This document shows positions 10,390 to 19,604 of a stretch of 64,000 nt of DNA, in pieces; within the stretch, counting starts at the first letter, position 1; each line of letters starts with the position of its first letter. The stretch is from Marinobacterium nitratireducens. Lineage in GTDB: Bacteria; Pseudomonadota; Gammaproteobacteria; Pseudomonadales; Balneatricaceae. The stretch covers positions 62,001 to 126,000 of the forward strand of contig NZ_BMLT01000008.1 of NCBI RefSeq assembly GCF_014645375.1, in the 5' to 3' direction. Position numbers and translations under genes: made by a program. Under the pieces are notes generated by a model. That model worked only from the letters and a program-made list of their open reading frames with translations, was not told the origin of the DNA and made no database searches.

Positions 10390-11160
10390 ATGATGCTTCG
10401 ACTGACCGCGATGGCCGCGCTGGCCGTCGCTTCTACACCGCTGCAGGCAGCGCCGGACATACCCGAGGGACAGGTCGTGATCGACAGCGCCGCCGAGGCG
10501 GTGCTGCTCGATGCCTGCGCCTGGCTGAGGGATGCGCAGAGCTTCAGTGTTCAGGTCGATATCGGCTTCGATGAAATTACCACCGACGGTGCCCGCGTCG
10601 AGTACCATCGCCAGGACGTTGTCGCTCTGAATCGTCCCAATCATCTGCGCATCGAGGTCGAGGGAGACCAGGGCCGACGTTCGGTCTATTACGATGGCGA
10701 ACAGGTCACACTGTACCGGCCCGGCAGCGGTTATTACACCCGTATCGATGCCCCGGACAGCCTCGACGCCACCCTGGATATGGTCCTCAACAGCGGAATC
10801 GAGATGCCGTTGAGCGATATGTTCTACAGTCATCCCTGCGCCGGTATCGCCGATCATCTGCGCACCGCCACGTACGGCGGCCTGCACTTTCTCGGCGGCG
10901 ACAGGTACCACCACCTGCTGCTGACGACCGATGCGGTCGATGTGCAGATGTGGGTCGCCAACGACGAGGTACCCAGCATTCGCAAGGTGGTGATCGCCTA
11001 CAGCCGGGAGCTCGGCACGCCGCAGTACAGGGCGCTGTTCTCCAACTGGAACTTTGCACCGAACATCGCCGACGACATTTTCCGCTTCGAGCCTTCGGAC
11101 GGAGACCGTGAGGTGCCGTTCCGTGCCGCTGCAACCGACCCGGAGGAGGCCGAACAATGA
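10390..11160 (+). CDS. DUF2092-like predicted periplasmic protein
   Basis: The 256-residue protein has a clear signal peptide (MMLRLTAMAALAVASTPLQAAP). Its beta-rich body fits the DUF2092 family, distantly like the LolA/LolB lipoprotein-carrier fold: FSVQVDIGFDEI, NHLRIEVEGDQGRRSVYYDGEQVTLY, and later GLHFLGGDRYHHLLLTT. Such proteins are thought to bind a lipid or hydrophobic ligand, but their role is unknown. A strong AGGAGG precedes the ATG. Its stop overlaps the next start (ATGA at 11157-11160), so it should be made together with the repeat protein downstream. Confidence 0.75.
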   Translation: MMLRLTAMAALAVASTPLQAAPDIPEGQVVIDSAAEAVLLDACAWLRDAQSFSVQVDIGFDEITTDGARVEYHRQDVVALNRPNHLRIEVEGDQGRRSVYYDGEQVTLYRPGSGYYTRIDAPDSLDATLDMVLNSGIEMPLSDMFYSHPCAGIADHLRTATYGGLHFLGGDRYHHLLLTTDAVDVQMWVANDEVPSIRKVVIAYSRELGTPQYRALFSNWNFAPNIADDIFRFEPSDGDREVPFRAAATDPEEAEQ

Positions 11161-12677
11161 ATATCGACAGACCCTCGATCCGGCGCCGGAGCCTGAATAT
11201 CGCCATGAAGGCGGCCCTGGCCGCGATGCTGTTCGTCGGGGCCGGTCCCGGCGGCAACCCCCTGGTGCCGGTCGCAGGCCAGGCCGAAGCCGCGCTACGC
11301 GACCGTGTCGGTGCCGACAGGGCGGGGCATGCCAAGGCCAAGCGCAGCAAGATCGACCGCAAACCCAAGGCCGCGAGCGCTCGCAAGGGTTCGGTGAAGA
11401 AGGCCAGCAAAGCGCCGCAACGCAAAAAGGTCGACCGCAGCAACTCCGAGATCGGCAAGAAACTCGCGGCCCGGGAAAAGAAACGCGACGTACGCAAGAC
11501 CCGGCAGATCGAGCGCAGTCCCAATACCAAGAACCGGCAGGAGCTCGGCAAGAAGCTGGCCGCGCACAAGCCGGCGAAGATCAGCCCTGAACGCAAACAG
11601 GCACTCGCCGAACGGCGTGACAGTCGCCCGCAGAACCGGCAGGCGAACGAGGATCGTCGGCAGCAGCTGGCGGACCGTTTGCAAAACCGTCCGGGCAATC
11701 AGCAGGGCGGTGACCGCGCAAGCCTGGCCGACCGTCTGGAGAACCGTCCGGGCAACCAGCAGGGCGGCGATCGCGGGAGCCTGGCCGACCGTCTGGAGAA
11801 CCGTCCTGGCAATCAGCAGGGCGGCGATCGCGGGAGCCTTGCCGACCGTCTGGAAAACCGTCCGGGCAACCAGCAGGGTGATGATCGCGGGAATCTGGCC
11901 GACAAGCTGGAGGATCGCCAGGACAATCGGGAGGAGCGGCGCGAAGAGCGTGAGAAGCGCAGGGAGGAACGGCGCGAGAATATTGCCGACAACCGCAAGA
12001 AGTTTGCCGACAACCGCGAGGATATCCGTGAGGAGCGGCGCGAGGCGCTGGAGGATATTCGCGAGAATCGCCGCGACTTTCTCGAGGAACGTCAGGAGGA
12101 CCGTCAGGACTTTATCAGGGACATGGCGCACGAGCGCCGGGACCTGTGGGACGATATCTACGACGATCATCATTACTGGGGCCACTACGACCGCTGGGAA
12201 AACGATGATGACGACGACTGGTTCTGGGGCTTGTTCGGCGGCGCGGTCGGCTTTGCCATCGGGGCGGCGGTGGCTTCGCCGCCCGAAGGCACGGTGGTGG
12301 TGCCCTACCAGAACACGGAGTATCAATACTATGGCGGCGCCTTCTACGAGCCGGCTCCGAGCGGCCAGGGCTACGTGGTGGCGCCGGCGCCGGTCGGTGC
12401 GGCTGTGGAGGCGCCGCCAGTCGACTGCACCATCGTATTCAGCCCGAATCCGGACGACCCCGGTTACTGCTATTTCCAGGGAGCATTTTTCGTCTACGAC
12501 GATCAGGCCGACAACTATGTCGTGGCCGAGCCGGCCGAGGGTACCGAGGTGCCCTACCTGCCGGACGGCTACGAGATCATCACGGTCAACGGCATCGATT
12601 ACTATCAGCTCGGTCCGACGCTTTACCGCCCCTATATCGCCGGCGACAGCGAAGTCTACGTGGTGGCCGGCGGCTGA
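11157..12677 (+). CDS. Secreted or envelope Arg/Asp/Glu-rich repeat protein
   Basis: The 506-residue product has an N-terminal hydrophobic segment (IAMKAALAAMLFVGAGPGG) after a basic start, then a Lys/Arg-rich region. Four tandem 19-residue repeats follow (LADRLENRPGNQQGGDRGS). A long charged stretch with EERREEREKRREERRENI is probably helical, and a His/Trp/Asp-rich segment ends in a short Gly/Ala membrane-like stretch (FGGAVGFAIGAAVA). The C-terminus (YYGGAFYEPAPSGQGYVVAPAPVG ...) resembles the DUF6515-type repeats of surface proteins. It overlaps the DUF2092-like gene by 4 nt. The function is unknown. Confidence 0.75.
   Translation: MNIDRPSIRRRSLNIAMKAALAAMLFVGAGPGGNPLVPVAGQAEAALRDRVGADRAGHAKAKRSKIDRKPKAASARKGSVKKASKAPQRKKVDRSNSEIGKKLAAREKKRDVRKTRQIERSPNTKNRQELGKKLAAHKPAKISPERKQALAERRDSRPQNRQANEDRRQQLADRLQNRPGNQQGGDRASLADRLENRPGNQQGGDRGSLADRLENRPGNQQGGDRGSLADRLENRPGNQQGDDRGNLADKLEDRQDNREERREEREKRREERRENIADNRKKFADNREDIREERREALEDIRENRRDFLEERQEDRQDFIRDMAHERRDLWDDIYDDHHYWGHYDRWENDDDDDWFWGLFGGAVGFAIGAAVASPPEGTVVVPYQNTEYQYYGGAFYEPAPSGQGYVVAPAPVGAAVEAPPVDCTIVFSPNPDDPGYCYFQGAFFVYDDQADNYVVAEPAEGTEVPYLPDGYEIITVNGIDYYQLGPTLYRPYIAGDSEVYVVAGG
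11667..11894 (+). repeat. 57-bp in-frame tandem repeat, four copies
   Basis: Units begin at 11667, 11724, 11781 and 11838, and a diverged partial fifth begins at 11895. Each encodes the 19-residue unit LADRLENRPGNQQGGDRGS or a close variant. The middle units are almost identical at DNA level, which points to recent expansion. Confidence 0.92.
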
Positions 12678-12754
12678 CCGGCGGTTCGTCGGCAGGGGGA
12701 GCACGTCAAGCGACGGCCTCCCCGCGCCGGCGCCCAATCGGGGCGCCGGTAGGG

Positions 12755-12760
12755 TATAAT
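12755..12760 (+). promoter_or_regulatory. Candidate -10 element before thiI
   Basis: A perfect TATAAT stands about 42 nt before the thiI start, just after a GC-rich inverted repeat (GGCGCC-N7-GGCGCC). No good -35 hexamer is visible. Confidence 0.35.
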
Positions 12761-12801
12761 ATGGCCCCTTCCACTGTCCCGTCCCGTTGCTGGTTGTTCG
12801 C

Positions 12802-14256
12802 ATGAAATTTATCGTCAAGCTGTTTCCCGAAATCACCATCAAGAGCCGTCCGGTACGCAAGCGCCTGATCCAGCGCCTGAGCACCAACCTGGACGTCATG
12901 CTGCGCCGTGTCGATGATGGCATCAAGGTCAGATCCACCTGGGATAGGGTCGACGTGCATTGCAGCAGCGACGCGCTGCGGGACGAGGTGGTCTCGGTAC
13001 TCAGCCGTACGCCGGGCATCCAGGCCTTCCTCGAGGTGCGGGAATTTCCTCTGGTCGATTTCCACGATGCCTACGAGCGCACGCGCGACGCCTATGCCGA
13101 TGTCATAAGGGGCAAGACCTTCAAGGTTCGGGTCAAGCGCAGCGGCAAACACGACTTCACCTCGGTGGACATGGAACGCTATATCGGCGGCGGTCTCAAC
13201 CAGCACACGGAGGCGGCGGGTGTCGATGTGCGCAACCCGGACGTCTACGTCGATCTCGAGGTGCAGCAGGACAAGCTCTTCATCGTCACCGAGCGCCACG
13301 CCGGCCTCGGCGGTTTTCCGCTTGGCACCCAGGAACCGGTACTGTCGTTGATCTCCGGCGGTTTCGACTCGGTGGTCGCCTCCTATATGTCGATGCGGCG
13401 CGGCTGCAAGACCCACTTCGTGTTCTTCAATCTCGGCGGCCATGCTCACGAGATCGGTGTCAAGCAGGTGGCGCTGTATCTGTGGCAGAAGTATGGCTCC
13501 AGCGCCCGGGTGAAGTTCATCACCGTGCCCTTCGAGGAAGTGGTCGGCGAGATCCTGCAGAGCGTGCATCACTCCCATATGGGCGTCATTCTCAAGCGCA
13601 TGATGCTGCGCTCCGCCGAACGGGTCGCCGATTTCATGAAAATCGATGCGCTGGTGACCGGCGAGAGTATTGCCCAGGTCTCCAGCCAGACGCTGCCGAA
13701 CCTGGCGATCATCGACCGGGTCACCAACAAGCTGGTCATCCGGCCGCTGGTGACCATGGACAAGCAGGAGATCGTCGATCTGTCGCAGCAGATCGGCACC
13801 TTCGACTTCGCCAAGAACATGCCGGAGTACTGCGGCGTGATCTCGGACAGACCCACAACCCGGGCCAAGCTCGAAAGGGTGCTGGAGGAGGAGGAAAACT
13901 TCGACTTCGAGGTGCTCGAGCAGGCGCTGAAAAAGGCCCAGGTAATCTCCATCGACGATATCGTCGAAGACGTCAACGCCCACGCTACCGTCGAAGCGCT
14001 GACCCGGGTGGCCGACAACCAGGTGATTGTCGACATTCGCGCCGGCCATGAGCAGGAAAGGAAGCCCCTCAACATGCCGGGCTGCGAAGTGCTCTGCATT
14101 CCGTTTTTCAAGCTCGACGCCGCAGCCGAGAACTTCGACAGCGACAAGGAATACCTGCTGTACTGCGAGAAAGGCGTGATGAGCCAGATGCAGGCGCATC
14201 ACCTGCAGGAAAAAGGTTACGGCAACGTTAAGGTTTTCCGCCCGGAAGCCGGCTGA
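12802..14256 (+). CDS. thiI: tRNA 4-thiouridine synthase ThiI with rhodanese domain
   Basis: ThiI makes 4-thiouridine at position 8 of tRNA and, in long forms, passes sulfur to thiazole synthesis. The 484 residues carry an N-terminal ferredoxin-like and THUMP region, and the PP-loop ATP-pyrophosphatase motif SLISGGFDSVVASY. The C-terminal rhodanese domain has its active-site Cys in LLYCEKGVMSQ, so this is the E. coli-like long form. The ATG at 12802 (MKFIVKLFPEI) is the family start; an upstream TTG adds five residues without support. Confidence 0.96.
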   Translation: MKFIVKLFPEITIKSRPVRKRLIQRLSTNLDVMLRRVDDGIKVRSTWDRVDVHCSSDALRDEVVSVLSRTPGIQAFLEVREFPLVDFHDAYERTRDAYADVIRGKTFKVRVKRSGKHDFTSVDMERYIGGGLNQHTEAAGVDVRNPDVYVDLEVQQDKLFIVTERHAGLGGFPLGTQEPVLSLISGGFDSVVASYMSMRRGCKTHFVFFNLGGHAHEIGVKQVALYLWQKYGSSARVKFITVPFEEVVGEILQSVHHSHMGVILKRMMLRSAERVADFMKIDALVTGESIAQVSSQTLPNLAIIDRVTNKLVIRPLVTMDKQEIVDLSQQIGTFDFAKNMPEYCGVISDRPTTRAKLERVLEEEENFDFEVLEQALKKAQVISIDDIVEDVNAHATVEALTRVADNQVIVDIRAGHEQERKPLNMPGCEVLCIPFFKLDAAAENFDSDKEYLLYCEKGVMSQMQAHHLQEKGYGNVKVFRPEAG

Positions 14257-14630
14257 CGCGCGGATGTATCGCTCCGGGGCCGTGCTTCGGAGCGAAGATG
14301 TCTTTTGCGGTGCACAAGGAGGACTGCGGGGAAGGTTCCCGGTCCTGCGGCAGGCGCAATCGATCACCCCTCTTATAATGCCTGGTATTAATCCTACTAT
14401 AATCAGGTATAAGCTCTTCTAAATGCTGTCCATAAATTCTATTGTCGACAGTAACCTCCCCTGTTTTTCGGCTTTTGTTTACTATACGTTCGCGTATTAC
14501 GTGGTTTGATGCGGTTGCATCTGACCTGACTGAAAGGCCTGTTGCTGACTGATACCCCCGGTTTTTCGGGAAATTGCCGCGAAACGCCGGCAAATACCCT
14601 CGTCTCGACAGGCATAGAAGGAGCACTCGA
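14257..14630. other. Intergenic spacer, probable promoter region of the oad operon
   Basis: This 374-bp gap is more AT-rich than its surroundings. It holds two TATAAT-like hexamers (about 14374 and 14398) flanked by an imperfect CCTG ... CAGG inverted repeat. No open frame with coding character, RNA gene or repeat was recognised. Confidence 0.4.
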
Positions 14631-14885
14631 ATGGAAAACCTGCTCTCGGAAGGCGTTTCTCTCATGGTGTTTGGCATGGGGTTCGTGTTCGTTTTCCTGA
14701 CGCTGCTGGTATTCGCCACGAGCCTGATGTCCAAGCTGGTGGTGAAATATCAGCCGGCGCCGGAACCTAAACCGTCTGCCCGCAAAGCGGCCAAACCGTC
14801 GGCGGGCACCGGCTCCGCCGCGGCCACTAATGACGAGCTGGTCGCCGTGATCAGTGCTGCGGTGCACAAGTACCGGTCCCGTTGA
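14631..14885 (+). CDS. oadG: Oxaloacetate decarboxylase (Na+-pumping), gamma subunit
   Basis: The gamma subunit is a small membrane anchor that holds the complex together and binds zinc in its tail. The 84-residue product has one transmembrane helix (VSLMVFGMGFVFVFLTLLVFATSLM). A Pro/Ala-rich linker and the typical ending ELVAVISAAVHKYRSR follow. A good AAGGAG precedes the ATG. It is the first gene of oadGAB. Confidence 0.92.
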   Translation: MENLLSEGVSLMVFGMGFVFVFLTLLVFATSLMSKLVVKYQPAPEPKPSARKAAKPSAGTGSAAATNDELVAVISAAVHKYRSR

Positions 14886-14940
14886 TTGCAGCGGAAACGA
14901 CAAGAATATCTGCATTCACTCGATATAAAGGCCCTTGAAC

Positions 14941-16728
14941 ATGTCCGACGCTAAAAAACCTCTAGGCATTACCGACGTAGTGCTGCGTGACGGCCACCAG
15001 TCGCTGCTGGCCACACGCATGCGCCTCGACGATATGCTGCCGATTGCCGAGAAACTCGACCAGGTCGGTTACTGGTCGCTGGAAAGCTGGGGTGGCGCCA
15101 CTTTCGATTCCTGCATCCGCTTTATCGGCGAAGATCCCTGGGAGCGTATCCGCGAACTCAAGAAAGCGATGCCGAATACCCGCCAGCAGATGCTGCTGCG
15201 CGGTCAGAACCTGCTCGGTTACCGTCACTACGCCGACGATGTTGTGGCCAAGTTCGTGGAACGCGCCGCGACCAACGGCGTCGACGTCTTCCGCATCTTC
15301 GACGCCATGAACGACCCTCGCAATCTGCAGGCTGCGATCAAGGCGGTCAAGGAAACCGGCAAGCACGCCCAGGGCACCATCTCCTATACCACCAGCCCGG
15401 TGCACACCATCGACAACTGGGTGGATTACGCCAAGACGCTCGAAGACATGGGTGCAGAATCCATCTGCATCAAGGATATGTCCGGTATTCTGACGCCCTA
15501 TGACGCCTTCGATCTGGTATCGCGTCTCAAGAGCCAGACCGATCTCGAGGTGCAGCTGCAGTCCCACGCCACCTCGGGCCTTGCCGACATGACGCTGCTG
15601 AAGGCGATCGAAGCCGGAATCGACCGGGTCGATACCTCCATCTCGTCGATGTCCATGACCTACGGTCACACCGCGACCGAAACCGTCGTTGCGGCCCTTG
15701 CCGGCACCGACCGCGATACCGGTCTGCGGCTGGAGCTGCTGGAAGAGATTGCCGCTTACTTCCGTGCCGTGCGCAAGAAGTACGCACGGTTCGAAGGTTC
15801 ACTGCGCGGAACCGATTCCCGCATCCTGATCGCTCAGGTTCCGGGCGGCATGCTGACCAACATGGAGAACCAGCTGAAGGAGCAGGGCGCCGCCGACAAG
15901 TTCGACGAGGTGCTGGCCGAAATTCCGCGTGTGCGCGAGGACCTGGGTCTGATCCCGCTGGTGACCCCGACGTCGCAGATCGTTGGTACCCAGGCGGTTA
16001 TCAACGTGCTGATGGGCGAGCGCTACAAGAGTATCTCCAAGGAAGTTCAGGCGATTCTCAAGGGCGAGTATGGCGCGGCGCCGGCACCCTACAATGCCGA
16101 ACTTCAGGCACGTGTACTGGAAGGCGGCGAAGCGATCACCTGCCGTCCGGCGGACCTGCTCGAACCCGAACTCGACAGGCTGACCGCGGAGCTGCGCAAG
16201 CAGGCCCAGGAGAAGGGCATCAGGCTCGCCAGCGGCGGCGACGAGATCGACGACGTTCTGACCTACGCTCTGTTCCCGCAGATCGGCCTTAAATTCCTGG
16301 AAAATCGCGGCAACCCCGACGCATTCGAACCTGTACCGACTTTAGAGGACGCTCAGACCATGGCAGCACCGAAGAAAACCGGCCCGGAAGTCTACACCAT
16401 CACCGTCAATGGCCAGAACTACGTGGTTCAGGTCACCGAGGGTGGCGACGTCTCCGCCATCACGCCGGCGGCACCGGCTGCCACCGCCGCTCCTGCTGCA
16501 GCGCCGGCGGGCGAGGGCGAGGAAGTGCCGGCACCGCTGGCCGGCAATATCTGGAAGGTACAGGTCAGCGCCGGCCAGGCCGTGCAGGAAGGTGATGTGC
16601 TGGTGATCCTCGAGGCGATGAAGATGGAAACCGAAGTCCGCGCCGCCCGCGCCGGTACCGTGGTAACCGTCGACGTCAAGGAAGGCGATGCCGTCCAGGT
16701 GGGCGACTCCCTCCTGACGCTGGCATAA
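14941..16728 (+). CDS. oadA: Oxaloacetate decarboxylase (Na+-pumping), alpha subunit
   Basis: The cytoplasmic carboxyltransferase subunit moves the carboxyl group of oxaloacetate to biotin, leaving pyruvate. In its 595 residues the HMGL-like catalytic barrel starts with [15 protein letters not shown], and [15 protein letters not shown] and MKDMSG-like motifs follow. A Pro/Ala linker (about 505-525) leads to the C-terminal biotinyl domain with EAMKMET, where the Lys is biotinylated. The start at 14941 (MSDAKKP) is preferred over a TTG two codons upstream. It lies between oadG and oadB. Confidence 0.96.
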   Translation: MSDAKKPLGITDVVLRDGHQSLLATRMRLDDMLPIAEKLDQVGYWSLESWGGATFDSCIRFIGEDPWERIRELKKAMPNTRQQMLLRGQNLLGYRHYADDVVAKFVERAATNGVDVFRIFDAMNDPRNLQAAIKAVKETGKHAQGTISYTTSPVHTIDNWVDYAKTLEDMGAESICIKDMSGILTPYDAFDLVSRLKSQTDLEVQLQSHATSGLADMTLLKAIEAGIDRVDTSISSMSMTYGHTATETVVAALAGTDRDTGLRLELLEEIAAYFRAVRKKYARFEGSLRGTDSRILIAQVPGGMLTNMENQLKEQGAADKFDEVLAEIPRVREDLGLIPLVTPTSQIVGTQAVINVLMGERYKSISKEVQAILKGEYGAAPAPYNAELQARVLEGGEAITCRPADLLEPELDRLTAELRKQAQEKGIRLASGGDEIDDVLTYALFPQIGLKFLENRGNPDAFEPVPTLEDAQTMAAPKKTGPEVYTITVNGQNYVVQVTEGGDVSAITPAAPAATAAPAAAPAGEGEEVPAPLAGNIWKVQVSAGQAVQEGDVLVILEAMKMETEVRAARAGTVVTVDVKEGDAVQVGDSLLTLA

Positions 16729-16740
16729 GCGAGGCTCGCC

Positions 16741-18042
16741 ATGGAAAAGCTTTTGACACTGCTGACCGCGTCGGGGATCTACAATATCTCCGCCGGGCAG
16801 TTCTTCATGATCCTGATTGGCCTGGGGCTGTTGTTCCTCGCGATTCGCAAGAATTTCGAGCCGCTGCTGCTGGTGCCGATCGGTTTCGGCGGCATCATGG
16901 CCAACATCCCGGAAGCGGGACTGGCCTACTCTGCGGTCGAGAACGCGGTTCATTTCGCCAAGCCTGAAGTGCTGCAGTCACTGGCATCGGTGCTGAATAT
17001 CGGCAGCAGCGACCCCCACGACATCCTGCATGCCTATCACGGATCCAACGCGACCGTGCATGCGGCGGCATCCCTGGCGGCGCAGGATGCCGGTTACAGC
17101 AACGGCATGCTGTACAACTTCTACCTGGTGGCGATCGCCTCGGGAGTCGCGCCCTTGCTGATCTTCATGGGCGTCGGCGCCATGACCGACTTCGGTCCGC
17201 TGCTGGCCAACCCGAAGACGCTGTTCCTCGGCGCCGCGGCGCAGTTCGGCATCTTCGCCACCGTGCTCGGCGCGGTCGCGTTGACGATGCTCGGATTGAT
17301 GGACTTCAGCATCCAGGATGCGGCGGCCATCGGCATCATCGGCGGCGCCGACGGTCCGACGGCGATCTATGTGACCAGCCTGCTGGCGCCCCAGCTGCTG
17401 GGTGCGATCGCGGTTGCAGCCTACTCCTACATGGCGCTGGTGCCGCTGATTCAGCCGCCGATCATGCGCGCCCTCACCACCGAGGCCGAGCGCAAGATCA
17501 AGATGAGCCAGCTGCGTCACGTGTCCAAGACCGAGAAGGTTCTGTTCCCGATCGTGCTGCTGATTCTGGTCGCGTTGCTGCTGCCGGATGCCGCACCGCT
17601 GCTGGGCATGTTCTGCTTCGGTAACCTGATGCGCGAGTGTGGCGTCGTCGATCGTCTGAGCGATACCGCCCAGAACGCGCTGATCAACATCGTCACCATC
17701 TTCCTGGGCCTGTCGGTCGGCTCCAAGCTGTCCGCCGACAAGTTCCTGGATTTCCAGACGCTGGGCATTCTGCTGCTGGGTATCGTGGCCTTCGGTATCG
17801 GTACCGCCTGCGGTGTGCTGATGGCCAAGGTGATGAACAAGATGGCCGGTGGGGATTCCATCAACCCGCTGATCGGCTCCGCCGGCGTGTCGGCAGTGCC
17901 GATGGCGGCACGTGTGTCGAACAAGCTGGGTCTGGAAGCCAACGCCCAGAACTTCCTGCTGATGCACGCCATGGGCCCGAACGTCGCCGGCGTTATCGGC
18001 TCGGCCGTAGCGGCGGGTGTGATGATCAAGTTCGTCGGTTGA
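16741..18042 (+). CDS. oadB: Oxaloacetate decarboxylase (Na+-pumping), beta subunit
   Basis: The beta subunit is the polytopic membrane component that decarboxylates carboxybiotin and exports Na+. The 433-residue protein has about nine hydrophobic segments. It contains family stretches such as [27 protein letters not shown], and [19 protein letters not shown] near the end. It starts 12 nt after oadA and is followed by a strong terminator. In an aerobe this pump may link oxaloacetate disposal to a sodium gradient. Confidence 0.96.
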   Translation: MEKLLTLLTASGIYNISAGQFFMILIGLGLLFLAIRKNFEPLLLVPIGFGGIMANIPEAGLAYSAVENAVHFAKPEVLQSLASVLNIGSSDPHDILHAYHGSNATVHAAASLAAQDAGYSNGMLYNFYLVAIASGVAPLLIFMGVGAMTDFGPLLANPKTLFLGAAAQFGIFATVLGAVALTMLGLMDFSIQDAAAIGIIGGADGPTAIYVTSLLAPQLLGAIAVAAYSYMALVPLIQPPIMRALTTEAERKIKMSQLRHVSKTEKVLFPIVLLILVALLLPDAAPLLGMFCFGNLMRECGVVDRLSDTAQNALINIVTIFLGLSVGSKLSADKFLDFQTLGILLLGIVAFGIGTACGVLMAKVMNKMAGGDSINPLIGSAGVSAVPMAARVSNKLGLEANAQNFLLMHAMGPNVAGVIGSAVAAGVMIKFVG

Positions 18043-18090
18043 TGGTTAAGCGTTACGCGTGACCAGTTACGCGTGACGCGTCACCAACAA

Positions 18091-18113
18091 AAAGGGCCTT
18101 CGGGCCCTTTTTT
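18091..18113 (+). terminator. Intrinsic terminator after oadB
   Basis: The stem AAAGGGCC-TTCG-GGCCCTTT is followed by a T-run on the plus strand, with A residues on the other side. It can stop oadGAB transcripts and could also act on the minus strand for the deacetylase-family gene. Confidence 0.92.
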
Positions 18114-18155
18114 GCGTTGTCGGGTTACGCGTGACAGGTGACGTGTCATTATTTT

Positions 18156-18211
18156 CCCGTAACCCGTAACCCGTAACCCGTAACCCGTAACCCGTAACCC
18201 GTAACCCGTAA
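18156..18211. repeat. Heptamer microsatellite, eight copies of CCCGTAA
   Basis: Eight uninterrupted 7-bp units lie between the oadB terminator and the 3' end of the deacetylase-family gene, preceded by GCGTGAC-rich sequence. Shorter runs of the same heptamer occur at 39877-39899 and 61071-61100. Confidence 0.95.
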
Positions 18212-18214
18212 CCT

Positions 18215-19138
18215 TCAATACCCCGCCAACACCTCCAGATGCGCCTGCACCGAAAACGCCAGCGCCACCGGGTTGTAGCCGCCCTCGAGCACCGACACGA
18301 TGCGGCCCTTGCTGTAGCGCCGGGCGGCATCCATGATCAGGCTGGTCGCCCAGCGGTAGTCTTCCTCGGACAGCTGCAGGTCGGCCATCGGGTCTTCGGC
18401 GTGGGCGTCGAAGCCGGCGGATATGAAGATGATGTCCGGCTTGTGCGCCTCGAGCGCCGGCAGCCAGCGTTCCTCGAGGGCGCTGCGAAACAGCGTCGCG
18501 GCGCTGAAGGCCGGCAGCGGGCAGTTGACGATATGGTCGCGCCGGATATCGAAATAGCGCTCGGGGTAGTAAGGGTGCTGGAAGGTGGAGCAGACCAGCA
18601 CTTCGGGTCTGTCCTTGAAGATATCGACGGTGCCGTTGCAGTGGTGCACGTCGAAATCGAGGATCGCCACCCGCCCGATGCCCGGCTGTTGCAGCGCGTG
18701 CAGCGCGCCGATAGCGACGTTGTTGAAAAAGCAGAAGCCCATCGGCAGATCGTACTCGGCATGGTGACCGGGTGGGCGCACGGCGCAGAAGGCGTTTTCG
18801 TTGCTGCCGCCGATCACCCGGTTGGCGGCGAGTATGGTGGCGCCGGCGGCCAGCGTTGCAGCATGCAGCGAATCGGGGCACAGAGCGGTATCGTCGTCGG
18901 TGTAAACAACGCCTTCGCTGGGCTGCATGCGGATCAGACGGGCCTGGTGGAGCTTGGCGTGCGCCAGCTGAATCTGCTCCGGCGTGGCGGCAACCGCTTC
19001 GTGCCTATCGAGCTGCTGAATCAGACCGGTACGTTCGAGTACCCGGCCGATCGCGGCCAGCCTGATGGGACTTTCCGGATGCTCCGGCCCCATGTTATGC
19101 AGGGTGCAGTCCTGGTGCGAAATATAGGCGGTGGTCAT
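18215..19138 (-). CDS. Histone deacetylase family (acetylpolyamine/acetoin-type) hydrolase
   Basis: These zinc-dependent hydrolases remove acetyl groups from acetylpolyamines, acetyl-lysine or related amides in bacteria. The 307-residue product has the class I/II signature: RPPGHHAEYDLPMGFCFFNN (catalytic His pair), DFDVHHCNGT and SAGFDAH (metal-binding Asp/His), and a closing LEGGYNP with the catalytic Tyr. ATG 19138 is chosen; a TTG three codons upstream is possible. The gene stands alone, so its substrate is open. Confidence 0.9.
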   Translation of the reverse strand: MTTAYISHQDCTLHNMGPEHPESPIRLAAIGRVLERTGLIQQLDRHEAVAATPEQIQLAHAKLHQARLIRMQPSEGVVYTDDDTALCPDSLHAATLAAGATILAANRVIGGSNENAFCAVRPPGHHAEYDLPMGFCFFNNVAIGALHALQQPGIGRVAILDFDVHHCNGTVDIFKDRPEVLVCSTFQHPYYPERYFDIRRDHIVNCPLPAFSAATLFRSALEERWLPALEAHKPDIIFISAGFDAHAEDPMADLQLSEEDYRWATSLIMDAARRYSKGRIVSVLEGGYNPVALAFSVQAHLEVLAGY

Positions 19139-19297
19139 CTTCGGCAACTCTTTTCGTTATTGTCTGCGCGGCAGTGTATCGGATCGCGACACCGATTACC
19201 GCTAGTCTAAGGTATCCCGGTGCTGCTGTTTCGCGACCGTTCGCTTTAATTGATCCAGGTCATTTAGCCTTGGCCGGTCGCGGGCTACTATCCCTCT

Positions 19298-19355
19298 GAC
19301 AGCATAGAACTGTATTCAGCGCCGAATGTATCACCCTGCATTCGGCGTTTTTTTT
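19298..19355 (+). ncRNA. Candidate small RNA ending in an orphan intrinsic terminator
   Basis: A textbook terminator (CGCCGAATG-N10-CATTCGGCG followed by eight T) stands at 19320-19355 on the plus strand. No plus-strand gene precedes it, because the next gene upstream reads away. A TACTAT -10 at 19286-19291 with a weak TTTAGC -35 at 17-nt spacing would start an RNA of about 58 nt near 19298. Its first part could form a small ACAG/CTGT hairpin. The terminator is clear; the RNA is inferred. Confidence 0.45.
19320..19355 (+). terminator. Strong intrinsic terminator without an annotated upstream gene
   Basis: A perfect 9-bp stem CGCCGAATG/CATTCGGCG with a 10-nt loop, followed directly by eight T residues. 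The T-run is only on the plus strand. Confidence 0.9.
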
Positions 19356-19356
19356 G

Positions 19357-19432
19357 TCGTCATTCCCGCGCCAGCGGGGATCCAGCAGTTCCCGGTGTTT
19401 ATGGATTCCCGCGTTCGCGGGAATGACGGTGT
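19357..19432. repeat. GTCATTCCCGCG-type palindromic intergenic repeat
   Basis: The element runs from GTCATTCCCGCGCCAGCGGGGATCCAG to GGATTCCCGCGTTCGCGGGAATGAC. The outer ends (GTCATTCCCGCG / CGCGGGAATGAC) are inverted repeats, and two inner GC-rich hairpins are present. This is a common REP-like form in proteobacterial genomes. It is non-coding. Confidence 0.75.
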
Positions 19433-19604
19433 CTCTAAGGTTTGATGATATTCCCGCAGGGCAGCCTCCCGCCGTCCTTGGCGGTCATGCCGCGGGCGCA
19501 TGGATGCGTGCGAGCGGCGCCTGTACGGTCTTTCGCGTTTCCTCCAGACTCGCCGCCTTTTATACTCTCGGGATCTCGCCAAGCAATCTGGGATCAATCA
19601 GCCG

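Noticed and set aside
18156-18211. The heptamer array considered as a CRISPR or telomere
   Set aside because: The units are 7 bp with no spacers and no cas genes, and other short runs occur in ordinary intergenic sites, so it is a microsatellite-type repeat.
18067-18881. Minus-strand frames that read through the heptamer array into the deacetylase-family region
   Set aside because: They translate the repeat as GYGLRVT units and then run out of frame through a certain gene; there is no start signal.
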